Source of the DNA: Ruminococcaceae bacterium UBA3751
GTDB taxonomy: Bacteria > Bacillota > Clostridia > Oscillospirales > Acutalibacteraceae
NCBI GenBank assembly: GCA_002371215.1
Contig: DFGL01000033.1
Coordinates: 1-13,729, forward strand
Reading direction: 5' to 3'
Length of the DNA stretch: 13,729 nucleotides
Below the pieces are notes generated by a model. It worked only from the letters and a program-made list of their open reading frames with translations. It did not search any database and had not been told where the DNA came from. A program made the position numbers and the translations under genes. This document shows, in pieces, positions 7,262 to 13,554 of the stretch. Positions within the stretch are counted from its first letter, which is position 1; every line of letters begins with the position of its first letter.

Positions 7262-10200
7262 ATGTTCACTCATCTCCATTTGCACACACAGTTCAGCCTG
7301 CTGGACGGCGCCTGCCGTCTCGGCAATCTTGTTGCGCGCGCAAAGGAGCTTGGAATGACCTCTCTTGCCATTACCGACCACGGCAATATGTACGGCGCCG
7401 TTGATTTTTACCGCGAATGTAAAAAAGAGGGTATAAAGCCGATAATCGGGTGCGAGGTTTACGTAGCGCCGCGTACCCGTTTTGATAAGGATAAGGTACA
7501 GGACAAGCAGTATAACCACCTTATCCTCCTTGTCAAGAATAAAACCGGCTATCAGAATTTGATAAAAATGGTATCGCTCGCATATACCGAGGGCTTTTAC
7601 TTTAAGCCGAGAATTGACCGCGATTTGCTTGAAAAGCACAGCGAGGGTTTAATCTGTCTTTCCGCCTGTCTTGCGGGTGAAATACCTCAGCTTCTGCTTC
7701 AGCGCGATTACGAGGGCGCAAAGCGTGAGGCGCTCTGGTATTCCTCCGTTTTCGGCGAGGGCAATTATTTTCTTGAGCTGCAGAACCACGGCATTGACGA
7801 GCAGAAAATCGTTCTTGACGGGCTGAAGCGAATTCACGATGAAACGGGGCTTCCGCTCGTTGCTACCAACGACGTTCACTACGTTGAAAAAGAGGACGCG
7901 GATATTCAGCAGGTTTTAATATGTATTGCAACAAATAAAACTCTCGGCGAGGATACGGGGCTTGAATTCCACAGCAAGAATTTTTACCTTAAATCCGAAA
8001 CGGAAATGAGGGAGATTTTCTCCGACGTACCCGAGGCGATAGATAATACTCAGCTGATTGCCGAAAAATGTAATTTTGATTTTGAATTCGGCAACACAAA
8101 GCTCCCGTATTTTGAAACGCCCGATAATCAGGACCATTTTGAATATTTCAGAAAGCTCTGCTATAAAGGGCTTTATAAGCGCTATGGGCGGGACGTCCCG
8201 CAGGATTATATCAACCGCCTTGAGTATGAGCTCGAAACTGTTAACACTATGGGCTATACGGATTATTACCTTATTGTTCAGGATTTCGTACGTTTTGCAA
8301 AGTCAAAGGGTATTCCCGTTGGCCCCGGAAGAGGCTCGGGAGCAGGCTCGCTCGCGGCGTACTGTGTAGGAATAACCAACCTTGACCCTATGAAATACGA
8401 CCTTATTTTTGAAAGGTTTTTAAATCCCGAGCGCGTTTCAATGCCTGACTTTGATATTGACTTCTGCTACGAAAGACGGCAGGAGGTTATAGACTACGTA
8501 ACCGAAAAATACGGCGCTGACCACGTTGCCCAGATTGTTACCTTCGGAACGCTTCAGACCCGCGCCGCTATCCGTGACGTAGGGCGTACTATGGGTATGC
8601 CTTATGCCGCTGTCGACGCGGTTGCAAAGCTTGTTCCGAACGATTTTAAAATAACCATTGATAAAGCGGTTGAAAAGAGCAGGGAGCTCCGTCAGCTTAT
8701 GGCTGAAAACGAACAGATTAACCGCCTTATTGAAGTTGCGCGCAAGGTTGAGGGTATGCCGCGCAATACCTCAACCCACGCGGCTGGAGTCGTTATTACC
8801 CACGACCCCGTTGCAAGCTACGTTCCGCTCGCCACTAACGACGGGCTAATCGTAACCCAGTATATTATGACAACGCTTGAGGAACTCGGACTTTTGAAGA
8901 TGGATTTTCTCGGGCTGCGTACCCTTACCGTAATTGACGACGCCTCAAAGGCTGCGGGTATTGATATCAACAAAATCCCTATTGACGACGGTAAGGTATA
9001 TTCAATCTTTGCCAAGGGCAGAACCGAAGGAATATTCCAGTTTGAATCAAGCGGTATGAAGCAGATGCTTATTAATCTTCAGCCCTCGGCGCTTGAGGAT
9101 TTAATAGCAGCAACCTCGCTTTACCGCCCGGGTCCCGCAAGCCAGATTGATACCTTTGTGGCAAACTCAAAAAACAGAAATAGAATAAAATATGAAACCC
9201 CTATGCTTGAGCCTATCCTGAGTAACACCTACGGCTGTATAGTCTATCAGGAGCAGGTTATGCAGATTTTCCGTTCCCTTGCGGGCTATTCCTTCGGCAG
9301 GGCTGACGTCGTTCGCCGCGCAATAAGCAAGAAGAAGCCTGAGGTGCTTGAAAGAGAACGAGAAAGCTTTATAGAAGGCTGCGCCGAAAACGGAATATCT
9401 TCCGAAACCGCAACGATTATTTTTAACGAGATTTCGGATTTTGCGGGCTATGCTTTCAATAAATCCCACGCTGCGTGCTACGCCCTCGTCGCATATCAGT
9501 GCGCTTATCTTAAATACTATTATCCCGCTGAATTTATGGCGGCGCTTCTCACCTCTGTACTTGACAGCGCCAATAAGGTAGCGCGGTATATTACTGAGTG
9601 CAAGCGCCTCGGTATAAGGCTCGCTCCGCCCGATATTAATTCCTCTATGAAGGGCTTTACCGCGAGCGGAAGGGTTATTAATTACGGACTTTTGGGAATT
9701 AAGAACCTCGGCAACGATTTTATTGAGGAGATAATCAGAGAACGCGAAAACGGTGAATTCAGGGATATATTTGATTTCTGCGAGCGTATGCAGGGCGGCC
9801 ATTTTAACCGTCGCGCCGTTGAAAGCCTAATCCGTTGCGGCGCTATGGATTGCTTTGGTGCAAACCGCCGTCAGATGCTGCAGGGACTTCCCGTTCTCGT
9901 TACAAATATTGAGGAAAACCGCCGTAAAACTATGTACGGTCAGGTCGGGCTGTTTGATATAAGCGAGGATTTCGGTATGAGCTTTGACTTGCCCGACGTT
10001 AAGGAATTCTCAAAGGCGGAGCTTCTCGCTATGGAAAAAGAGATGACGGGGCTTTTTCTCTCGGGTCATCCCATGGATAAGTACGAGGATTTTATTACCA
10101 AAACGGGCTGCGCGCGTACCTTTGAGGTGCTTGACGCCTCAAAGGGCGAATCAAAATACCGCGACGGTAATCAAGTAACTCTCTGCGGAATAATATCCCA

Positions 10201-10723
10201 TATCACTGTTAAGCAAACGCGAACTAATAAAGAGAATATGGCGTTTGTAACGGTTGAGGATTTGTACGGAAGTATTGAGGTTATCCTCTTCCCGAAAACC
10301 TTTTCTCAGTACAGCTCTCTGCTTTCGGAGGGCAGCGTTATCGGTATTACGGGAACGCTTTCGCTTGAGGAGGAAAAGGACGCAAAGCTCCTGGTAAACA
10401 GCTTGTTTACCCCTGATTTAAACAACCCCGTTATTCCCGAAAACAGAACCGCTCAGCAGCGTAGGGCGCCTGTTCAGCAGAAAAAACAGCCCTCAAAACG
10501 CGCCGGGCTTTATCTTAAATTTACGTCGAAAAGCGACGAAAGAATTCATAAGGCTGAAATAATAACCTCAATATTTGAGGGGAACACTCCGCTGTACTAT
10601 TACTTTGAGGATGATGGGAAGTATATACGACAGCCGTCATCAAGCTTTACCGAGATTAACCCGACTATGCTTTCGGAGCTTAAACGCCTGCTCGGAGATA
10701 AAAATGTTGCGGTAATTCAATAA
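7262..10723 (+). CDS. dnaE: DNA polymerase III subunit alpha (DnaE)
   Basis: This is a replicative C-family DNA polymerase of 1153 aa. In Firmicutes, which also carry PolC, DnaE extends primers before hand-off to PolC. Order of parts: N-terminal PHP domain (about 1-210) with H6/H8, D39-H40, E65, H86 and NDVHY containing D204 and H206, so the metal-binding set looks intact; the polymerase core with GPGRGSGAGS (354-363), the catalytic aspartates D398 and D400 in PDFDIDF, and D548 in MDFLGLRTL; the fingers and tandem helix-hairpin-helix region; FLSGHPMDKY; and an OB-fold near the C terminus (VTLCGIISHITVKQTRTNKE onward). The start ATG is 2 bases after the nuclease stop, with only a modest AAAGG site 10 bases upstream inside the nuclease gene, which suggests coupled translation. 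No terminator follows; the next promoter begins 4 bases beyond the stop codon. Confidence 0.97.
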   Translation: MFTHLHLHTQFSLLDGACRLGNLVARAKELGMTSLAITDHGNMYGAVDFYRECKKEGIKPIIGCEVYVAPRTRFDKDKVQDKQYNHLILLVKNKTGYQNLIKMVSLAYTEGFYFKPRIDRDLLEKHSEGLICLSACLAGEIPQLLLQRDYEGAKREALWYSSVFGEGNYFLELQNHGIDEQKIVLDGLKRIHDETGLPLVATNDVHYVEKEDADIQQVLICIATNKTLGEDTGLEFHSKNFYLKSETEMREIFSDVPEAIDNTQLIAEKCNFDFEFGNTKLPYFETPDNQDHFEYFRKLCYKGLYKRYGRDVPQDYINRLEYELETVNTMGYTDYYLIVQDFVRFAKSKGIPVGPGRGSGAGSLAAYCVGITNLDPMKYDLIFERFLNPERVSMPDFDIDFCYERRQEVIDYVTEKYGADHVAQIVTFGTLQTRAAIRDVGRTMGMPYAAVDAVAKLVPNDFKITIDKAVEKSRELRQLMAENEQINRLIEVARKVEGMPRNTSTHAAGVVITHDPVASYVPLATNDGLIVTQYIMTTLEELGLLKMDFLGLRTLTVIDDASKAAGIDINKIPIDDGKVYSIFAKGRTEGIFQFESSGMKQMLINLQPSALEDLIAATSLYRPGPASQIDTFVANSKNRNRIKYETPMLEPILSNTYGCIVYQEQVMQIFRSLAGYSFGRADVVRRAISKKKPEVLERERESFIEGCAENGISSETATIIFNEISDFAGYAFNKSHAACYALVAYQCAYLKYYYPAEFMAALLTSVLDSANKVARYITECKRLGIRLAPPDINSSMKGFTASGRVINYGLLGIKNLGNDFIEEIIRERENGEFRDIFDFCERMQGGHFNRRAVESLIRCGAMDCFGANRRQMLQGLPVLVTNIEENRRKTMYGQVGLFDISEDFGMSFDLPDVKEFSKAELLAMEKEMTGLFLSGHPMDKYEDFITKTGCARTFEVLDASKGESKYRDGNQVTLCGIISHITVKQTRTNKENMAFVTVEDLYGSIEVILFPKTFSQYSSLLSEGSVIGITGTLSLEEEKDAKLLVNSLFTPDLNNPVIPENRTAQQRRAPVQQKKQPSKRAGLYLKFTSKSDERIHKAEIITSIFEGNTPLYYYFEDDGKYIRQPSSSFTEINPTMLSELKRLLGDKNVAVIQ

Positions 10724-10727
10724 ATGC

Positions 10728-10756
10728 TTGACTTTTTAATGCTAAATGTATAAAAT
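10728..10756 (+). promoter_or_regulatory. Sigma-A-type promoter for pfkA
   Basis: TTGACT (10728-10733), a 17-base spacer and TAAAAT (10751-10756) lie directly behind the dnaE stop codon (10721-10723). The predicted start near 10763 gives a leader of about 50 nt carrying GGAGGA (10802-10807) before the pfkA ATG. pfkA can therefore be transcribed separately from, and also by read-through of, the hprK-dnaE operon. Confidence 0.8.
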
Positions 10757-10813
10757 AACTCTTATTGATTAAACAATTTCTATATTTCTTTTGTGATAAA
10801 CGGAGGAACAGAT

Positions 10814-11779
10814 ATGAAAACAATTGCAGTTTTAACAAGCGGCGGAGACGCGCCCGGAATGAATGCTGCAGTGCGTGCAGTAGTAAGAACGGCATGCGAA
10901 AACGGAATAAGAGTACTCGGCGTTGTCCGCGGATATAACGGACTTATAAACGGCGATTTTATTGAGATGGACTTGCGCTCCGTTTCCGATATTATTAACC
11001 GCGGCGGTACAATTCTCTATTCCGCAAGAAGTACTGAATTTGCAACAGAGGACGGTATGAGAAAAGCTATCCGTACCTGCCGTGAATACGGTATTGAGGG
11101 CGTTGTTGTTATCGGCGGCGACGGCTCCTTCCGCGGTGCGAGAGATTTAAGCGAGCGCGGAATTCCCTGCGTTGGTATTCCGGGTACTATTGATAACGAT
11201 ATTGCCTGCTGCGATTACACTATCGGTTATGATACCTGCCTTAATACTATTATGGAAATGGTTGACCGTATCCGCGATACTACGGAATCGCACGACCGTT
11301 GCTCCGTAATTGAGGTTATGGGACGTCATGCGGGCTATCTTGCGCTTAATTCGGGTATTGCCTGCGGCGCAACTGCTATTCTTATCCCCGAAATCCCGTT
11401 TGATATAGAAAAGCACGTTATTGAGCGTATGAAAAAGACTCAGAGAACAGATAAAAAACACTTTATTATCGTTGTTGCTGAAGGCGTTGATATTGACGTT
11501 AAGCATTTAGCTCAGGAAATTGAGTCAAAAACAGGCGTTGAAAGCCGTGCAACTGTTCTCGGACACACCCAGCGCGGCGGCTATCCTACCGCTAAGGACA
11601 GAATTATGGCAACCCGTATGGGTAACTATGCCGTTAAGCTTCTTATGAAGGATATCGGTAACCGCGTTGTTGCAGCTCAGAAGGAAGAGGTGCTTGATTA
11701 CGATATCTTTGAAGCGCTCAATATGAAAAAGGAAATTGATATGAACCTCTATAACGTTGCCCACGAGGTATCTATCTAG
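10814..11779 (+). CDS. pfkA: ATP-dependent 6-phosphofructokinase
   Basis: This glycolytic enzyme converts fructose-6-phosphate and ATP to fructose-1,6-bisphosphate; it is a cytoplasmic tetramer in this family. The 321-aa product aligns with the E. coli enzyme without offset in the catalytic half: G11 in SGGDAPGMN, R72, GGDGS (101-105), PGTIDND (123-129) with catalytic D127, and MGRHAGYLAL beyond. Gly at positions 104 and 124 marks an ATP-dependent enzyme; PPi-dependent forms carry Asp and Lys there. The start ATG 10814 is chosen over an in-frame GTG seven codons upstream because GGAGGA (10802-10807) sits properly before it. The gene follows dnaE, an order also known in Clostridium, where pyk normally comes next; here a terminator and spoIVB follow instead. 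Its product is the allosteric activator of HprK kinase activity. Confidence 0.97.
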   Translation: MKTIAVLTSGGDAPGMNAAVRAVVRTACENGIRVLGVVRGYNGLINGDFIEMDLRSVSDIINRGGTILYSARSTEFATEDGMRKAIRTCREYGIEGVVVIGGDGSFRGARDLSERGIPCVGIPGTIDNDIACCDYTIGYDTCLNTIMEMVDRIRDTTESHDRCSVIEVMGRHAGYLALNSGIACGATAILIPEIPFDIEKHVIERMKKTQRTDKKHFIIVVAEGVDIDVKHLAQEIESKTGVESRATVLGHTQRGGYPTAKDRIMATRMGNYAVKLLMKDIGNRVVAAQKEEVLDYDIFEALNMKKEIDMNLYNVAHEVSI

Positions 11780-11818
11780 TGTTTTAATTGTAAAATTTTT
11801 ATAATAATATTGATTTTT

Positions 11819-11849
11819 AAAATGCCCAAACTATGTTTGGGTGTTTTTT
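11819..11849 (+). terminator. Intrinsic terminator after pfkA, abutting the spoIVB start codon
   Basis: A perfect 7-bp stem CCCAAAC/GTTTGGG (11825-11831 / 11835-11841) with a 3-nt loop extends through two G-U pairs and A-U pairs to about 13 bp. Six T (11844-11849) follow. The last T is immediately followed by the ATG of spoIVB. The preceding 40 bases (11780-11818) are AT-rich, with no clear sigma-A or forespore-type promoter. Confidence 0.85.
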
Positions 11850-13049
11850 ATGAAAAAAGTAATCAGAATTTCAACCGCTGTAATTGCGGTTATATGCAGT
11901 ATAATTATGGCGTTCGTTATTATCGGCTGCAGTAGTCTGCCCGATACCTTCGTTAAATATGAAGATTCGCCGCAGCGACTTAATACCTTTTATAGCCTGA
12001 ATACCAATACCTCATCAAAGCAGGTGGATTATCAGAGCGCTTCTCCCAAAACGGAAACGCTTTCGGTTTTCGGTATAGTTCCCGTAAAATCGGTAAAGGT
12101 AAGCGTTAAGAATTCGCCGCGGGTTTTTGTAAGCGGAGAGGTTTTCGGGATAAAGCTGTATACCGACGGCGTTATAATCGTCGGCACTCAGGAGGTAGAG
12201 CTTGACAGCGGAAAAAAAGCGAATCCTGCCGCTGAGGCTGGACTTGAAAAAGGGGATATAATAGTTTCTGTAAATAATATACTTGTATTTTCTTCCAATG
12301 AGGTTATGGCTATTCTGAACGAAAACAACGGCGACAGCTATAAAATCAGAATAAAGCGCGACGGACGGTATAAAACCTTTACTCTGACGCCGGTTTATTC
12401 ATCAAGGGAGGGGACGTACAAGGCAGGAATGTGGGTGCGGGATTCAACCGCGGGAATAGGAACGTTGACTTTTTATAACGAGAACTACGGTACCTTTGCC
12501 TCCCTCGGACATCAGATTAACGATATTGATACCAACGAGCTTATGCCTCTGCTTGAGGGTGAAGCTGTCAGCGCAACCGTAACAAGGGTACAGAAGGCCT
12601 CTGCGGGCGTTACGGGCTCACTCTGGTGCGATTTTGAGGATTATAAGCTCGGCAGACTGCTTGATAACACAGACAGCGGTCTCTACGGCGCTTTTGTTAA
12701 AATATCGGATAATGCCAAAGAGTACCCTGTTGCCTCAAAACAGGAGGTAAAGAAGGGAAAAGCGCAGCTTGTGTGTACGGTAAGCGGTAAAAAGCCGAGA
12801 GCATACGATATAGAAATAACCCGCGTTACCTATAACAGAGAGGGCGAACAGAAGGATATAGTCTTCAAAATTACGGACAGTGAATTGCTGAAAACAACGG
12901 GCGGCATCGTTCAGGGAATGAGCGGAAGCCCCGTAATCCAGAACGGAAAGCTCGTCGGAGCGGTAACCCACGTTATAGTAAATAATCCCGTTAAAGGGTA
13001 TGCCATTTTTGCCGAAACGATGGTTGAAAAAAGTGAAAATCTTAACTGA
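11850..13049 (+). CDS. spoIVB: SpoIVB sporulation peptidase (S55 family, PDZ domain)
   Basis: SpoIVB is made in the forespore and exported into the intermembrane space, where it cleaves the regulator of the pro-sigma-K processing protease and triggers the late mother-cell programme. The 399-aa product has an N-terminal hydrophobic segment (4-26) ending in IIGC (C27), which reads as a lipobox. A PDZ domain covers about 92-182 (EVFGIKLYTDGVIIVG ... AGLEKGDIIVSVN). The S55 peptidase domain begins at GMWVRDSTAGIGTLTFY (193-209). The proposed triad is H221 in LGHQI, D343 in ITDSELL and S358 in QGMSGSPVIQ; the 15-residue Asp-Ser spacing matches Bacillus D363/S378. ATG 11850 directly follows a terminator U-tract; the only ribosome-binding-like sequence is GGGTG (11839-11843), which lies in the hairpin arm. 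spo0A, the usual downstream neighbour, is absent. It supports endospore formation in this organism. Confidence 0.94.
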   Translation: MKKVIRISTAVIAVICSIIMAFVIIGCSSLPDTFVKYEDSPQRLNTFYSLNTNTSSKQVDYQSASPKTETLSVFGIVPVKSVKVSVKNSPRVFVSGEVFGIKLYTDGVIIVGTQEVELDSGKKANPAAEAGLEKGDIIVSVNNILVFSSNEVMAILNENNGDSYKIRIKRDGRYKTFTLTPVYSSREGTYKAGMWVRDSTAGIGTLTFYNENYGTFASLGHQINDIDTNELMPLLEGEAVSATVTRVQKASAGVTGSLWCDFEDYKLGRLLDNTDSGLYGAFVKISDNAKEYPVASKQEVKKGKAQLVCTVSGKKPRAYDIEITRVTYNREGEQKDIVFKITDSELLKTTGGIVQGMSGSPVIQNGKLVGAVTHVIVNNPVKGYAIFAETMVEKSENLN

Positions 13050-13077
13050 CCACAATATGTAGTGGTTGATAAAATCA

Positions 13078-13107
13078 ATGCCTTCCATATTTGGAGGGCA
13101 TTTTTTC
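13078..13107 (+). terminator. Intrinsic terminator after spoIVB
   Basis: ATGCCTTCC (13078-13086) pairs with GGAGGGCAT (13093-13101) in a 9-bp stem with one G-U pair and a 6-nt loop. A run of T (13101-13106) follows. A second small hairpin, CCAC/GTGG (13050-13065 region), lies just after the stop codon. It separates spoIVB from the rpsJ transcription unit. Confidence 0.9.
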
Positions 13108-13201
13108 TTTGTGCAATTTTAACGAAAATTTGCTGTCATTTTTGTGAATTTATACGAAATTGAAAAAATTTACATTTTTTTAATTTTTTTCAAAATTTTG
13201 C
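13108..13201 (+). promoter_or_regulatory. AT-rich upstream tract, probable UP element of the rpsJ promoter
   Basis: This gap contains no reading frame. From about 13139 to 13200 it is dominated by phased A and T tracts, including TTTTTTT and AAAAAATTT runs, ending directly at the -35 box. Such tracts bind the alpha C-terminal domain of RNA polymerase at strong rRNA and ribosomal protein promoters. The assignment is inference from composition and position. Confidence 0.5.
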
Positions 13202-13230
13202 TTGACAACGGGCTTTTTATATAATATAAT
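13202..13230 (+). promoter_or_regulatory. Consensus sigma-A promoter for the rpsJ (S10) operon
   Basis: TTGACA (13202-13207), a 17-base spacer and TATAAT (13225-13230) match consensus at all twelve positions. Transcription should start at about 13236-13237. Perfect boxes plus the AT-rich tract upstream indicate one of the strongest promoters in the genome, as expected for a ribosomal protein operon. Confidence 0.92.
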
Positions 13231-13236
13231 AGCCGA

Positions 13237-13554
13237 GCACGTCCGAAAGCGGTATAGAAATAATATATAATATATAACGCTTAAAGGACGAACGATATGC
13301 GATGATGCCGGAGGTTGCGCAAAACCCAGCGGGAATTTCGGCGGAGTATGTCCGATTTAAAACCGGGCGAAATTAACCGGACTGCTTGATTATTTAAGTG
13401 ACTTGCGAACGCTTGATTAGTTAAGAAGTATTCTTTGCTCCGAATGAAAACGGCTCATTCGGTTTAATTAAAGGAAGCCGTGGGAACACACGGAGGCGTA
13501 GAAGAAAAGTCCGGACAGCTCGCATCCACAAATTGTTTCTAGGAGGAAATTAAA
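13237..13554 (+). ncRNA. Long structured 5' leader of rpsJ, candidate r-protein autoregulatory RNA
   Basis: About 318 nt separate the predicted transcription start from the rpsJ ATG. Helices visible by eye: CGTCC/GGACG (13240-13244/13286-13290) enclosing AAGCG/CGCTT (13247-13251/13278-13282); GCCG/CGGC (13307-13310/13339-13342) enclosing GGTT/AACC; GTCCG/CGGAC (13350-13354/13378-13382) enclosing TTAA/TTAA; two small repeated hairpins (13385-13398, 13412-13425); a perfect 8-bp hairpin CCGAATGA/TCATTCGG (13440-13447/13455-13462); and CCGTG/CACGG (13478-13482/13489-13493). The GUCC and GGAC elements allow competing pairings. The GC-rich structured content contrasts with the AT-rich flanks. In other bacteria S10-operon leaders are targets of L4 (RplD) autoregulation; that this one works so is inference, and I cannot match it to a named class. 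No T-box or common riboswitch motif is seen. Confidence 0.6.
13384..13425 (+). repeat. Pair of near-identical 15-nt direct repeats in the rpsJ leader
   Basis: GCTTGATTATTTAAG (13384-13398) and GCTTGATTAGTTAAG (13411-13425) differ at one position and start 27 bases apart. Each can fold as CUUGA/UUAAG, a 5-bp stem with one G-U pair and a 4-nt loop (UUAU or UUAG). The single difference lies in the loop. The 3' arm of the second also overlaps an alternative hairpin AAGAA/TTCTT (13423-13435). Confidence 0.7.

Noticed and set aside
10793..10813. Upstream GTG start for pfkA
   Set aside because: It would overlap the GGAGGA ribosome binding site, and the protein from ATG 10814 aligns position for position with known PfkA.
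11841..11849. GTG start for spoIVB three codons upstream
   Set aside because: It lies in the terminator stem and U-tract and has no ribosome binding site; ATG 11850 gives a normal signal sequence start.
13307..13345. Possible lysine or other known riboswitch, suggested by GGAGGTTGCG
   Set aside because: Only a short match; the other conserved elements of the lysine, TPP, SAM, glycine and c-di-GMP classes are absent, and the downstream gene is ribosomal.
13444..13458. cre-like sequence ATGAAAACGGCTCAT
   Set aside because: It has two mismatches to the catabolite-responsive element at conserved positions and lies inside a perfect hairpin of the leader, which explains the symmetry better.
13440..13470. 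Hairpin CCGAATGA/TCATTCGG as an intrinsic terminator (attenuator)
   Set aside because: The stem is good but the following TTTAATTAAA is not a proper U-tract, so termination here is not supported by sequence alone.
13471..13554. A complete rnpB (RNase P RNA) gene
   Set aside because: Only a 5'-region-like segment is seen; the later conserved regions and the matching 3' P4 strand are missing before rpsJ begins.
13237..13554. T-box leader
   Set aside because: No T-box sequence (GGGTGGNACCGCG type), no AG-bump pattern and no terminator were found.
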